A stretch of 64,000 nt of DNA from Incurvaria masculella (lineage: Eukaryota > Arthropoda > Insecta > Lepidoptera > Incurvariidae). The notes beneath the pieces are model-generated. The model made no database searches. It saw nothing but the letters and a program-made list of their open reading frames with translations, and was not told the origin of the DNA. The translations under genes were made by a program, and so were the position numbers. Every line of letters starts with the position of its first letter. The stretch's first letter is position 1. Below, piece after piece: positions 28,672 through 40,186 of this stretch. Location: positions 15,429,001 to 15,493,000 of the forward strand of contig OX335658.1 in the NCBI GenBank assembly GCA_946894095.1, read 5' to 3'.

Positions 28672-29842
28672 CCTAAATCTAGTCTAAATTTGATACACAC
28701 AAACAAAAATCCACTACTAAAGTGTGTGCCGGCATGCTTCATAAGCATATCGCACATACACGTGTATAGGTGTTTCCCCCGCCTCACCAAGCGCACTACG
28801 ACGAGCGCCCGTACAATTAGTTAATATATATGGGTAGATTATTTCCCCGGCTATTTTTGGGTAATCTAAAGATATACAATAATTTCTAAACTTCTGAGTT
28901 AATATTCTATATAATTATGGGGATGACACAAGTTTTTCAACATTGGAAACGGGTTTTGCCATTCTCCTTTAAACACACATAGTAGTCCATTCATAGGCAA
29001 CGAGCAAAGTTTTCGAAGTTATATTACTAAGCCGATAAAATATTATGTTTAGGAGAAGAGAACGTCTAAGAGGTATTTAAAGATTTCATGAGCTAATTAC
29101 GTTATATCCATAAAATTAGGCCGCGCTTCTGGCGAAAAAACTTCGGCTAAGTTAGCGGAAATCCTTGAAAATTTAATGGTAATACAAAGAAGCGGAAGGA
29201 ACTTCCCAATTTTCTTGAATATTGAATTAAGTGAGGGGAAAGACGAGTCTGAATATAATCTGATGCCAAGAACGATTTCCAGTCTGCCACTTTCGTTTTG
29301 GTTACGTTTTGAGTATAATTGACAATGATATGGGTTGATATACGCTACGTAAGTTTATCCTATAAATACGAACACTACTAAAAACTGCAGTCTCGAATAT
29401 GTTAACATCTACGTATATATAAGATTAAAAAATCGTGTCTTTATACAGATTTTCGGTGCCCAAACAAAACCAGTGAGGTGTTTAAATGAGTGCGTTATTT
29501 AAGGCGCCCATTGACGCTAACTTTACGATATTTTGGCGTTATTTCAATGGTTATTTCAGAGTCGGTTAAAAATAAACACCAGTAAAAAAAATCAAATATC
29601 AAAGTTGGGACTATTATCTAGTGTATGACGATCTTGCTGTAGCTAGCGACATCGTGAGAATGAATGTTATTCCTGACTAGCCATGCTCCGCCCTATTTTT
29701 TCAGAACACCAATAACCGATTTTACGCTGGACTCAGTTGGAGCCTTAAATGCTTATATTAACTTCATGTTAAGTGGACAATGGAAAGAATATCTATCATA
29801 TCTACCCACTTCCCGATTATGATTAGCTCTAAAATGGGAGAA
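28672..29842. other. AT-rich intergenic, nothing recognised
   Basis: No gene or known repeat end recognised over 1.1 kb. Confidence 0.4.
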
Positions 29843-29932
29843 CTTTACGAATATACTGCAAGGCTGGACCTGAAACAGCAAAACAAACCATTCGCGGGTA
29901 ATGCGTCTTCCAATTTGGCCACATGCTGTATA
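29843..29932 (-). repeat. Rep-C copy: tRNA-Leu-like sequence
   Basis: On the minus strand: a GGCCAAATTGG-like A box, then CGCGAATGG, then a GTTTCAGGTCCAGCC-like T arm. It corresponds base for base to the better copy at 57308. Not a functional tRNA: the acceptor stem does not close. Confidence 0.6.
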
Positions 29933-29990
29933 TTCATAATTTGGAATTCTCCTATATCCCGTAATCAATGCCTTTTAACACAGTATTTTT

Positions 29991-31166
29991 AACCGACTTC
30001 AAAAAAGGAGGAGGTTATCAATTCGTCGGAATCTTTTTTTTTTTTATGTATGTTCACCGATTACTCGAAGACCCGTGGACCGATTTGGAAAATTCTTTTT
30101 TTGTTCGAAAGGAGATACTTTCTAGTAGGTTCCATTTTTTTTTATCAAAATCAGTTCAGTAGTTTGGTACTTAACTATAACAAACATCGAATTTCTTAAC
30201 CCCGTTCTTTTCGGGTGAGATTGCTCAGTATGAGAGGTTTTTTTTACTTCAACTGTTGGGAGTATTCAAGGGGGGTAAAAAAGGGCAAATTGTACACATT
30301 TCTATCTCTAGAGCCGCTGAACCCAGAAATGTCAGAGTATGTTTTGTTTAAGATGGGAATGCTTAAGAAGAAAATATTTTTGGAAATTATACTATTAGGG
30401 GGGTAAAACAGGTCAAAATGAACACATTTAGGCGAAAACCACTCATGTTGAGATCTCTGAAACCAATTATCCTCGAAACTTAAAATTTTCAGTGACTTCT
30501 TGTTAAGACGAAAAGGCTCGCTCACAACGGATTTTACAAAATTCAACTGTTAAGGGGGGATAAACGAGGCCGATATGTACACATTTTCATACAACTTAAA
30601 CTTACCCAAGAAAATGACTATCCGGAACGATGGAAGGATGAGAGATTCAGAAGCTCAGCGGTTCCGGTCATTCGTTGTTTTGTCTTTTTAGGGTTCCGTT
30701 CCCAAAGGGCACCAACTTCCGCTGTCCGTCCGTCCGTCCGTCTGTCACAGCACTCTATCTCACGTGATCTCATCGTATCAATTATCGTACGTATCAACCG
30801 TGAACTCATGAATCCAGATAGTTACCGGTCTACCTTTCGTCAGAAATGAGATTTCTCAATGGTTGTATTTCTGCTAATGCTCGTTCATTGTATTGTATAT
30901 GTATGTATATCTTCTTTCCACTTTGTATGTGAAGTTGAGCAGGAGGGCTCGCCCACCTTGACTTAAAAGTTACGCCACCACTAAAAAGCAAAAAATAAAA
31001 TATTTTTAAATAAAAAAGGACCGCCTTCATAAAAACCGGAACTAAAAAGCAAAAAAATAATTGGTTACTTTTAATTCATTTTAATAGTAATTTTAAATCA
31101 AAATAATTTTAATTCTAACTCATTATATACAATTTCTTAATTTTTAATCATCTTTTGAAGTCGGTG
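29991..31166 (+). repeat. Composite repeat bounded by AACCGACTTC and GAAGTCGGT
   Basis: Begins AACCGACTTCAAAAAAGGAG followed by GGTTATCAATTCGTCGGAAT, a common lepidopteran repeat start. Three diverged GGGGGGTAAAA...ACACATTT units follow, at about 30266, 30400 and 30553. A TTTTGAAGTCGGTG end lies at 31152-31165. It includes a partial Rep-A and overlaps the inverted-repeat element that starts at 30996. The boundaries as one element are inferred. Confidence 0.45.
30686..30770 (-). repeat. Rep-A fragment
   Basis: TTTTTAGGGTTCCGTTCCCA, a (CCGT)n run and TCTGTCACAGC represent the end of Rep-A on the minus strand. The rest is missing. Confidence 0.65.
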
Positions 31167-32117
31167 CCTTGGGTAGACGTTCTTTAAGGGCTGCAAGTAG
31201 TTAGATTAATATTACCTATGGCTAAGAAAGAAATATAAGTAGGTAGCTACTTACATTTACCTACTTGAACAAAACACAATAACAAAAATTACATTAATAA
31301 ACTGGTCGGAAAAACGTATGTAAGTAGGTATTTAGGCAAGTACTTTGTAATTTAAATATGCCTTATACTTAAACTAAATACCTAATACAATAAAAACAAA
31401 ATATTTACAAGAAAACCCTACGAACAAACCAATATAAAAACAACGACCACTTATATGATAAATGTTTAGGTAGGTGTAGCTTGTACTTTTTATTCTACCT
31501 AAATACCTACATAACACAAAAAAAAAATACAAACATAAAAAAGAACAGAAAACAATAGGTAGCGACTTTGAGGTGTCTGCTCTCAACTTCGTGTCAAAAC
31601 GAGTGTCCGGTTTAGTACATATCTCACCAATTTCGGCAGAAATCGTCTCGTTCAGACAACGATGTCGCAGGGAAGTACCAATCAACACAGAGCAGCGAAT
31701 TAACGTACTCCTTCACCAGTCCAGCCTTTATAAACCCAAAAGTACTAATAATAATCGCTGAAACCCATTTTCAGTACGCTGCGCTGTATCGATATCAGCT
31801 TGCACGTAAACCAACGCTAAGGGCATCTCGAGTTAGACAAAATGCTCTGTGGACCAATCATTGCTGACTCAGGTTGTTTACGCTCTCGTAGACTTCGGGT
31901 GTGTTTGGCTGAAATAGTGTCTGTTCGTTCAGCAGCGTGCGAAGCGAACTCTACCCAAGGCACCGACTTCAAAAGATGATTAAAAATTAAGAAATTGTAC
32001 ATAATTAGTTAGAATTAAAATAGCTTTTCGTGCATGAATTAAAAGTAACCAATTATTTTTTGCTTTTTAGTTCCGGTTTTTATGAAGGCGGTCCTTTTTT
32101 TATTTAAAAATATTTTA
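30996..32117. mobile_element. Non-autonomous element with about 170-bp inverted repeats (element J)
   Basis: TAAAATATTTTTAAATAAAA on the left is mirrored at 32117. GGACCGCCTTCATAAAAACC (about 31019) is mirrored by a GGTTTTTATGAAGGCGGTCC segment near 32080. The arms extend to CTTTTGAAGTCGGTGCCTTG (31150-31170) and its complement (about 31953-31972). Between the arms are about 780 bases with no recognisable protein. Long arms of this kind are typical of foldback or MITE-like DNA elements. No clear target duplication. Confidence 0.75.
31726..31738 (-). promoter_or_regulatory. Possible TATA box inside element J
   Basis: Minus-strand GGGTTTATAAAGG sits in a less AT-rich central part of the element. 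The frame downstream on that strand (31374-31688) is not recognisable, so the product, if any, is unknown. Confidence 0.25.
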
Positions 32118-32535
32118 GACTAAATATATATAGATTTTACCACAGTTAAAAATAAAGGAGAAATGCCATCTAACGCTTCTACAGTGAGACCCGCTGTCTT
32201 CAACTACTAACTACCAATCCAACCTAAGCGTAAATTCCACATTGTAACATAGTTGCAGACGTATTAGAGTGTTTGTGTGGGTGATAACTGACTTGACGAA
32301 CGCATTTTTATGTCGAACGATGTTTCGACTGTGTGACGACGCGCCGCGCCGGATTCCCATAAAATTATATGGTCACTGACCATACGGCGGGGACGCGATT
32401 CCGACCGCATGCAACTTCTCGTTCCGCAAATTGACTGCAAAGATTGAACATTGAAACAAATAGCCATCGTCACCAAAAATAAAATTTGGCATTACAAACT
32501 AGAGCCAGTCCTAGGTTGACTTAAGAAAATACACT
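32118..32535. repeat. Segment shared with 57590-57725
   Basis: TGACTGCAAAGATTGAACA, then CTAGAGCCAGTCCTAGGTTG, recur in the same order at about 57593-57680. Probably part of an unidentified repeat associated with Rep-C. Near 32370, GGTCACTGACC is a short palindrome. Confidence 0.45.
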
Positions 32536-32796
32536 TTTTAGGGTTCCGTACCCAAAGAGTGAATAGAGTCCGTCCGTCCGTCCGTCCGTCCGTCACATGG
32601 CTGTATCTTATGAACCGTAATATGTAGGTAACTGAAATTTTCTCAGAGTGTGTATTTATTTAGCCGCTATAACAACAAATAGGTAAAATAAAAAATAACA
32701 AAAATAAAAGGCCGATACAAAAAACGTGATTTTTTGTGTTAAATCTTGTACCATGGTACGGAACGCTTCGTGTGCGAGTCCGACTCGCACTTAGAC
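32536..32796 (-). repeat. Rep-A copy
   Basis: TTTTTAGGGTTCCGTACCCA, five CCGT units, GCCGCTATAACAACAAATAG and GCGAGTCCGACTCGCACTT: complete in order on the minus strand, slightly shortened. Confidence 0.8.
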
Positions 32797-32902
32797 GGAT
32801 TTCGTTGCAGGCAAGTACGTCGCTTATTTCCACGAATGTGATAAGAGAATCGACGTGAATCAATAACACATTAATTAAGAAAAGAGCCCTGTATAAAAAC
32901 TA

Positions 32903-32991
32903 CTTTATGAATATACTGCAAGGCTGGACCCCAACCAGCAAAACATACCATTCGCGGGTAGAACGTCTTTCAATTTCGCCACCTGCTATAC
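32903..32991 (-). repeat. Rep-C copy: tRNA-Leu-like sequence
   Basis: The minus strand reads GGTGGCGAAATTG, then ACCCGCGAATGGTATGTTTT, GCTGGTTGGGGTCCAGCC. Preceded on the plus strand by AAGAAAAGAGCCCTGT, as at 57285. Confidence 0.65.
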
Positions 32992-33047
32992 CAATATTTT
33001 TTCTTAGGAATTGTTTTGAACTGAAAATAATACTCTGAAACTTAATG

Positions 33048-33290
33048 ACGCCTGTCGTGCGTCCGTCCGTCTGACCGTCCGTCACAGGGTTGTATCTTAT
33101 GAACCGTAATAGGTATGTAGCTGAAATTTTCGCAGAGTGTGTATTTATTTTGCCGCTATAACAATAAATATGTAAAAATAAAAAAAATACACAAATTAAA
33201 TGGGGGGCCCATACACAAAGCGTAATTTTGTGTGTTAAATCTTGTACGATGGTACGGAACCCTTCCTGTGCGAGTCCGACTCCGAATTGG
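33048..33290 (-). repeat. Rep-A copy
   Basis: GTCCGTCCGTCTGACCGTCC, GGGTTGTATCTTATGAACCG, TTGCCGCTATAACAATAAAT and GTGCGAGTCCGACTCCG on the minus strand. The AGGGTTCCG end is lost. Confidence 0.75.
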
Positions 33291-33570
33291 TCTTAGGTAG
33301 TATTATGCAAATTTTTTTTTTCCTTTTTTTTTCTGTTTTAGACATAAATTTCAACCCTCAAAATAATGAGGAATAATAATGTGGTCATTTTCACAAATAA
33401 AGTATTGAAGCAGCAAAAAAAATTGAATGTGTTCGCCCAATAACATTTTTATTGGTTTTTAAATTGATTACTATATGTAATAATGGGGTAATTGAATGGT
33501 AAGAAAAGGTTGAACATTTTATAACTAATATTTTTTTAGTCTTATGATATAGTCGTGTTTTATAATATGA
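33291..33570. other. AT-rich spacer, nothing recognised
   Basis: Homopolymer-rich, no gene. Confidence 0.35.
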
Positions 33571-33700
33571 ACTAGCTGCGGTACCCGGCTCCGCTCGGGT
33601 CCATGTCCTTTTGGACTGATGTCGAGCTGAATTATTTCCTAGATAAAAAGTAGGTAGCCCAAAAGGCTGGTCAATAAATATGTTATTTATCTGCTACTTT
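33571..33700 (+). repeat. Rep-L, left half
   Basis: ACTAGCTGCGGTACCCGGCT, TCCGCTCGGGTCCATG, GATGTCGAGCTGAATTATTT and CCTAGATAAAAAGTAG in the family order. The later part is diverged. Confidence 0.65.
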
Positions 33701-33867
33701 TTAATCATAACGGGTGGAGCCGATATGCATTAATTAAATAAGAAATATTCTAACGTTCCCATTTATAATACATAGGGCGCACTATAAGTTTCACTATAAG
33801 TTTTCGGAACTGGCCACTTAGCTAAATAATATCTTAAAAGTAATTAAGTAATTTGATATTATAACTC

Positions 33868-34025
33868 ATAGGGCCGTGTGCACGAAAGGGAAAAAAATCA
33901 AAATCATCGTCAGCTTAAACACGTCACTTTGTAGGGACAGTATGGAAGGAACTCTATGCGGTTCACTGAAAGTGACGTATTTTAACATTGATTAACTCAT
34001 CCCTCTCGGTATGCAATCGGTTCTT
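33868..34025. repeat. Rep-N copy 2
   Basis: GTGTGCACGAAAGG, AAACACGTCACTTTGTA, TCTATGCGGTTCACTGAA and AACATTGATTAACTC parallel 12680-12835, including the inverted GTCACTTT/AAAGTGAC core. Confidence 0.6.
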
Positions 34026-34229
34026 AGGCTATTTTGACTTGTTTGTTTTGTCTTACTGTGACTTGTTTTTGCATTGTGGCGTCATTTAAAAAAAATGCGT
34101 GCCTATATATCACTATATGATATTAACTTATGAAAATGTTCATAGCATTATTTTATACGATTTTAAGTGTAATTTGACGGCTCAGCAAATCCTTGCTCGG
34201 AATCAAACTGCTTTTGAAAATGAAACACC

Positions 34230-34487
34230 ATGAAAAGGGACTATCGCGTCAATCTTGTGACTAATTTCGTGATGTCAGCTTTATACAATAAAAACATAAA
34301 TGATGTGCGCCGTAAAATGAAACAGACAGGCATGCAGACTGTTGCTTTGGGGACTGTGAATAGTGATTTGTATAACACCATCTGTTTGCTGGAAGTAAAT
34401 GACGAACTTCGTAAAAATAACAGTAAACGCAGCATATTTTTTTATTTTATTTCTTACTTACGTACTTCCACGTTAAAATGGATCTAA
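34230..34487 (+). CDS. Unidentified 85-codon open frame
   Basis: An ATG-started frame of protein-like composition: basic and polar with alternating hydrophobics (YRVNLVTNFVMSALYNKN, then NDVRRKMKQTGMQTVALG). It ends in a hydrophobic Phe/Tyr run coded by a T-rich stretch, so only about the first 70 codons look meaningful. A stop lies two codons before the ATG. It resembles no family I can name. It could be a remnant of a mobile-element protein, a small host exon, or chance. Confidence 0.2.
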   Translation: MKRDYRVNLVTNFVMSALYNKNINDVRRKMKQTGMQTVALGTVNSDLYNTICLLEVNDELRKNNSKRSIFFYFISYLRTSTLKWI

Positions 34488-34672
34488 AACACGACAATTT
34501 TCATGCTCCGATGATGCATTCCTTCTATGCGATGGTACCTATGTATCATCCCAGGCGGAATGAACCCTACGAATGGTGTACAAAAGTTTTACGTGGCATA
34601 CAAACCACAGCCAGCCTCAACATCGAACATGGTCACCCATCCGTAACCGGAGCGCACTCAGAGACGCCAAAC
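34485..34672 (-). repeat. Decayed SINE with 5S-type head
   Basis: Minus-strand blocks: body TTCTATGCGATGGTACC, then CACAGCCAGCCTCAACATCG and GGTCACCCATCCGTAACCGG, the latter being the C-box end of the 5S-like head in reverse. The same head occurs in Rep-M at 25874. Confidence 0.55.
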
Positions 34673-35345
34673 GTAGATTCAATTCGCATATAAATCGGGT
34701 GAGTGGTTCGCAAGTTTTTTTTTATGCGACCTGACATGGATGGCTAATATCACACAACTGTTATGATATCAGCCCACAATACACCACATTTCCGAAGGAA
34801 TTTGGTGCCATGCCAGGACCTTCCCTTTATGAGCACGGCTACATTGAACTGGATGGAAAAACGGACAATTTTTCATTCCAGCTTCGACCATCTTTTCATC
34901 CAATGCGATGGTACCAACCCGGGCGGGCTTAAACCCTACCACCTAGTAGGTGAAGGGACCTACAGTTTTACATGGATTCCGGATGATGGAGCAGCTCGCA
35001 TTCGTGACGAAAATGCACTTATCGAACTCGGAAAGAGAAAGACAGTGGTGCAAGTCGGTATTGAACCCAGGCCTCTGGTACGCTAGGCCAGTCCCCGCGC
35101 CACTAGGCTACGAGCCGCTCAAGTTATAAGCATTTCACCCCACTGCTCACCGCTCCGGTAATTTAGAGTGATTTCATGTAGCTTTTAAGTTGTGAGCAGA
35201 ATCAGGCTAGACGTGGAAACCAAAAGGTCTACATCGGATCCTAATTTATAAGCATTTCAAACCACTGCTTATTTGCACACCCCTCTCATAATTTTGCCTG
35301 ATGCTAATTAGTCCTAAAATTGCGGGAATAATAAACCCATGCGAT
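34673..35345. repeat. Rep-M copy interrupted by a SINE
   Basis: ATATAAATCGGGTGAGTGGT up to CGCAAGTT, then the SINE, then AAGTTATAAGCATTTC, GAATCAGGCTAGACGTGG and AGTCCTAAAATTGCGGGAAT. The uninterrupted version is at 25966-26150. Confidence 0.6.
34717..35120 (-). mobile_element. SINE with tRNA-like head, full length, with target duplication
   Basis: Minus-strand SINE from GAGCGGCTCGTAGCCTAGTG (A box TAGCCTAGTGG) through GGGTTCAATACC (B box) and the full body to the tail (T run at 34715-34723). It is flanked by AAGTT at 34712-34716 and 35121-35125. The homologous sequence at 25987-26003 reads GGTTCGCAAGTTATAAG without the insert, so the boundaries are confirmed from inside the window. Confidence 0.88.
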
Positions 35346-35629
35346 ACAAATTAGGTACAATTAGGGAGTCTCGAAAGCAGATACATAAATGCAATCAGCG
35401 ATAGCGCCATTTCTTGACCAAAAACATATGAACTAGTCATTAAAAAACAGGTGCGTTTTCATATACCTAGTTTGAAGATATAATGGGTTACCCATACAAA
35501 TTTTCACATGTTTCATGATCTTCTATGAGACAAAAGAAAGTTCCCCACTTCTTTTTTTAATGCTGTTCTGGCCTGTACAAAGTTATTGTACACAGAAAGC
35601 ACAGAATATAAATATAAAGTTATATAATG

Positions 35630-35770
35630 CTATAGTAAATAGTTGCGGCGAAAATATTTGCAGAATTTCGGTCTTTGAAAATATTTAATTTCACAGCGCC
35701 ATCTATCGCGCCATGATCTTCTAATCGCCAATCACACGTGGCGCCATCTCTACCCAGATGTTTAGCTAGT
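35630..35770. repeat. Possible decayed relative of element F
   Basis: AGTTGCGGCGAAAATATTTG and CAGAATTTCGG resemble AGTTGCAGCGAAAACATATT and CACAATTTCAGG of element F. AGCGCCATCTATCG resembles its centre. Terminal repeats were not found. Confidence 0.35.
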
Positions 35771-38049
35771 TTGCAAATTTTGCTTCCTTTTCTTCAAATG
35801 TGATTTATGTTTTAAACGGATGTGTGTGTAATACTTTTCGATATTTGGTTTTCTCTTTTTTTTGTATTGTGTTGCTTTTTTTCTTTTTCTCACTTTTTTT
35901 AATGTTTCGACAGGATTCGAAGGATTTGGTTTTTATTTTATTGTTTTAGGGACCAGACGTAAATCAGCGTTGCTGCTCACTAAGTGAAATGCAACTTATG
36001 CTGAGCTATGCTGAACTACTTACTAACTCATTGTGTTACTTTTATGTTATAAATCTTACTGTCTATATGATGAATAAATGATTTTTTATTTGATTTGATA
36101 GTGAAAGCCGAGATATTAATAGATATGTGTATATCTATTAAGTCTAATCCATGCTATAATTATATGCGAGACCCCATAAACAATAAAATGTAAAAAACGG
36201 AAAAAAAATTGAGGCTATCAGGATTCGAAACTATACCCTCCCGAACAAAATACGTATAGAAGAGTCGGTAATTCGCCCTGCGCCATCCGCTTTCTGACAT
36301 TCAGTGTGAAAATAGCGAATCGTTTCTTTTTAGAGAGAGCGGTCAAAATGACGCCGCAAGTAACGCCACCATACGCAACGCAATGGTATTAATTTTGATT
36401 GAGAGTAATTTCATTGATATTGCTCAGCCCTTAGGATATTTGGCGTGATCGCATCTTGATCTGTTTTGTGGTTACGGAGATTATCTCTCACATGTGGACA
36501 GACGTTCCCTTTTATATAAGTAGAGAAGAGATAAATAAAATCACTAAAGTAATCATAAAAATAAACCCTGTAATGTCAACTTTCGATTTTATAAGAATGT
36601 CAAAATAGAATAAATTTAATTTGAATTTTTTTTTATAATAAAAATATTTAACAAAGCGTTTTGTTCGATTTCGTAACACACATAACGCCCTTCTGAAACT
36701 CACATTCTGGGAACCGTTCAAAAGGTTTCATCTTTGCTTTGAGCCTGTGGAGCACGTAAATTTGTTTTCTTGGAATATTTTCGCCGAAAAGCGATATGAG
36801 TTTGTAACGCAAATGTTTAGTGAGCGTTTGTAACTGTGGTAAATTTGGTTTTACTTTCCACTGAAACTATGTAAGCGTAAGTGAAAACACTTCGAAAACG
36901 TTGTTTTTTTTTTCGTGAAAATTGGAATTAATTAATTTATATTTTATATTTATTCGTGTATCGTATATCGTCCTCGACATATCTATGTTATTATTAGTCA
37001 ATAAATAAGAATTAATTCATATTTTGGACGTAAGCAATGGCAACATTTTAGTAAAAGAAGACTTGAGGAAATAAAAAAAAATCCCAGCGAAGTTTTTCGC
37101 CATTTATTCTTCGCTACGATTATTGAACGGTTTTTATTTTTTATCAATATAAACAAAAATAAGTTTCCGTGGTCATCTTTGAATTATAATTTTTGCAAAA
37201 GATTACTGTGATGAAATCAAAGACAGCATTGTCATTGCAATTTTATTTAGGATGAAATAGACCCATAAGTTGAAATTTTATAACATTATTTTTCTAAATC
37301 AGACTTAAACTACGAAATGCTTCGAGAACGTACTGACTCAACTATGTACGACATTAATTTAAAAGCTGATGCAACGATAGTTCATCAGATCGTGAATTCA
37401 GTAGGTACATTGATGGATAAAGAATATTAGCCACTCTTATGAACGGATTAGTTCATAAATACTGGAAGAGTTCGGGAGTTTGGATTTTGCTGGAGAACGG
37501 AAAGATGGAACAATTTCTAGATACAAATTAGTATTTTCGATTTTAAGGTTCTCCAATTTGAATAGTACAATGAAGACTGAGATTGTATTACTATGTGTTT
37601 GTCCTTCTATCCGTATGTAACTTGAGAACGGTCAATTTTTTTCTACCGCTGATGTTTCGGTTTAAGCTCAAATATAAAAATTAAAAAGCTATTGGAAATA
37701 CAAAGTACAGAAATACAATGTACACAAATACTTAAATGGCGGACTTGTAATTAAAACATTATTTTTATAAATAAACTAAAAATATTCTGAATATTTCAAG
37801 AGATCCATTAACATATCCGTTAAAATATTTCTGGTATTCTTGTTACAGTATTTTACTGTTATAACAGAGCATTGAAAAGTGCATATAATGAATATTTTTT
37901 TAGTTCAGACCATATATATATACATTTTAATCTGTAGCAAACTAAAGGGCCATTTGTAATAACGTAACATTTAAACATAATTTTGCTAAAATGTTAGCGT
38001 TATCTAGGACCACATTAGTCTTTGGTTTAACATTGCAGCAAGTCAGCTT
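35771..38049. other. AT-rich intergenic, nothing recognised
   Basis: About 2.3 kb with no convincing gene, RNA or repeat end. Confidence 0.45.
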
Positions 38050-38410
38050 AGCCACATCGCTGCCGAGAGAATCCACCACCGCCGCCAGTCTTATGCTCAA
38101 ACTGTGAACTCAGCATTCACGTGCTCGCGCTCACGCCGACGCCTTCCGAATGCCACTTGCCGTGTTTATGAATATGTATTCTCTCATGCATATTCACGCT
38201 GCTGTTTATTCGCCGTGTGCAATAGAATTAAACGTGTCGGCGCTTTTGTGGCAGCGCGCATATTTGCGGTTGACGTTTCGAGCCGGGTCCGCGTTCATGC
38301 GAGCTTCGACGACTTGTGCAGTCGTGCGGTTTGTGTAGTGATTTTAAATCGGTGGTCTTTTGACTTATCCGTGTGGCTTGTCACCGCGCGCTGGGTTGTG
38401 CTCTATGTAC
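38050..38410 (+). promoter_or_regulatory. G/C- and CpG-rich island, possible promoter or first exon
   Basis: Composition changes sharply: many CG dinucleotides (CGCTCACGCCGACGCC, GCAGCGCGCATATTTGCG, GACGTTTCGAGCCGGGTCC) within AT-rich flanks. A plus-strand frame covers 38104-38496 but looks low-complexity in amino acids and matches no family I know. A 5' UTR or promoter of a gene whose coding exons lie outside the window is one explanation. No TATA or initiator was assigned. Confidence 0.3.
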
Positions 38411-39540
38411 CTACGCTTAGAGAGAGCATTTCATATAATGATTGTATACGATTTTTACGTACTATATTTTACGTCATTTGGGTCCAATTAAAATAATGGT
38501 TACGAGTTTTCTTCGTCATTATCTACCCTTCTAGATCTTATTTTATAACTATCCAGAATTGCCTGTCACATTAAATAAAATTATCGTGTCCTTGCTAACG
38601 TGCCTACTATGTGCAAACAAATCGAAATAAAATAAAAACTATTTTTTTCTCAAAGCCTTCGAGTATTTTATGTTAAATTCTAAATTAGATTATTTTAAAA
38701 GCTTATATATTAAAATATAAACTCACATTATTTACCTACAAAGATGTTACGCAGCTAGCCTTAGGAGTAACCAGTTTTTTACATCAAAACAGGTCCATTT
38801 AAAAAAAAATTCTTGAATATATTTTTGAATCCTAGTGCCTAGTCTCCTTTTTTTCATAAATTAGTTTTTCTCGTAATTTACTGAGTTAGATTGATTATGA
38901 CTGAGTTATGAGACTAGATATCAAACTGATTTTGCGCACTTTTTAATTAAAAATGTAAAGCATTTAATATTCCGGTAAATAAAAATAATTGATAACATTT
39001 AAAAACGTAGACGACTACAGGCTGCTTAGATGATGATGTCGGAATAATTTAGGAAATTGGATTTGAATGGGCCGACACAACAAGATATACCCTCTTAAGA
39101 TGTCAAAATCTTCTGCCTGTTTCTTAAATTACCAGTATTTGATTGCATAATACAAGTCAAGCGAGGTAGGCGGAAATCGCCAAAGTACAGAGTCTTAGTA
39201 GGTCGCAGTCCGTCTTACTCCAGGGACGGGCAGTGACGTTGTCTGGCTGTAGTGACACCAGGGCTGCCTCCTGACAAGATAAGCTCCGGAACTGGCTAGT
39301 AAGTCACCCGGCTTCAATGTCGGGGGACACGCGACTGCTGTCAACCCTACCCTACTTGAAATACATTCAAGTTGTCGGAGCTAAGAATGATGGGGTGGGG
39401 TTTTTCAAGAAATGCTTTAATTTTTCCAGTTAAACTTATTTTTATTTGCGTCCGATTTAGCCGGCAGGACGTGCAAAGCAAATTGTTACTGCGATGCCTT
39501 TAATACGATTACTTTATGGTGCTTAGTTGAACGTTTTATA
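38411..39540. other. Intergenic with a unique G/C-richer stretch
   Basis: 39170-39365 is less AT-rich (GGACGGGCAGTGACG, GTCGGGGGACACGCGAC) but holds no open frame of note. The rest is AT-rich. Confidence 0.4.
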
Positions 39541-39890
39541 GCTTAGGGGCCGGTGGGGTTTTAAATCCCAACCCCATTCGTGCACTAATTTCTTTCTCTT
39601 TCTTAGTTTGATAAGAGCATTTCGTTACGAAGCGAGCTGTTCCATGATTTGACAACAGTAAGCCCCTTTCCCTTGCTATGTGGCCCGCACGAGTTGGTAC
39701 CATTGCATTGGATGAAATGATGATCGAAGCGGCAATGAAGAATTGTCCGTGTTTTCCATCCTGTTCAATGTCGTCATGCTCAAAAAGGGGAAGTTCTGCA
39801 ATGGCACCTTATTTCATCGTGAATGGAGCGTGTCTATTACCACTAACGGTGGGTATGGTATAAGCCATCAATGTCCGGTCACATAAAAAA
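39541..39890 (+). mobile_element. Diverged SINE copy
   Basis: The head is decayed. From TTTCTTTCTCTTTCTTAGTT onward the body follows in order (ATTTCGTTACGAAGCGAGCT, GATGATCGAAGCGGCAATGA, CCGTGTTTTCCATCC) to an A run at 39884-39890. A Rep-A copy begins within or right at its A tail. Confidence 0.7.
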
Positions 39891-40186
39891 CCGGCCAAGT
39901 GTGAGTCGGACTCGGACATGAAGGGTTCCATATAATCCTACATGAGTTGACACAAAAAAAAGTTTTTTGGTTTGGCCCCTCGGGCATGTAATTTTTATAA
40001 TTTTTTAATTTTACCTATTTGTTGTTATAGCGGCAAAATAAATACACACTCTGTGAAAAATTCAGCTGCCTACCTATTACGGTTCATTAGATACTGTCCT
40101 GTGACAGACGGACAGACGGACAGACGGACGGACAGCGAAGCCTGGATAGGGTTCCGTTGGCACCCTTTGGGTACGGAACCCTAAAA
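39887..40186 (+). repeat. Rep-A copy joined to a SINE tail
   Basis: AACCGGCCAAGTGTGAGTCG, GTTGTTATAGCGGCAAAATA, GGTTCATTAGATACTGTCC, GACGGACAGACGG units and GGGTACGGAACCCTAAAAA: a full-length copy. It starts exactly in the A run of the SINE. Confidence 0.85.
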
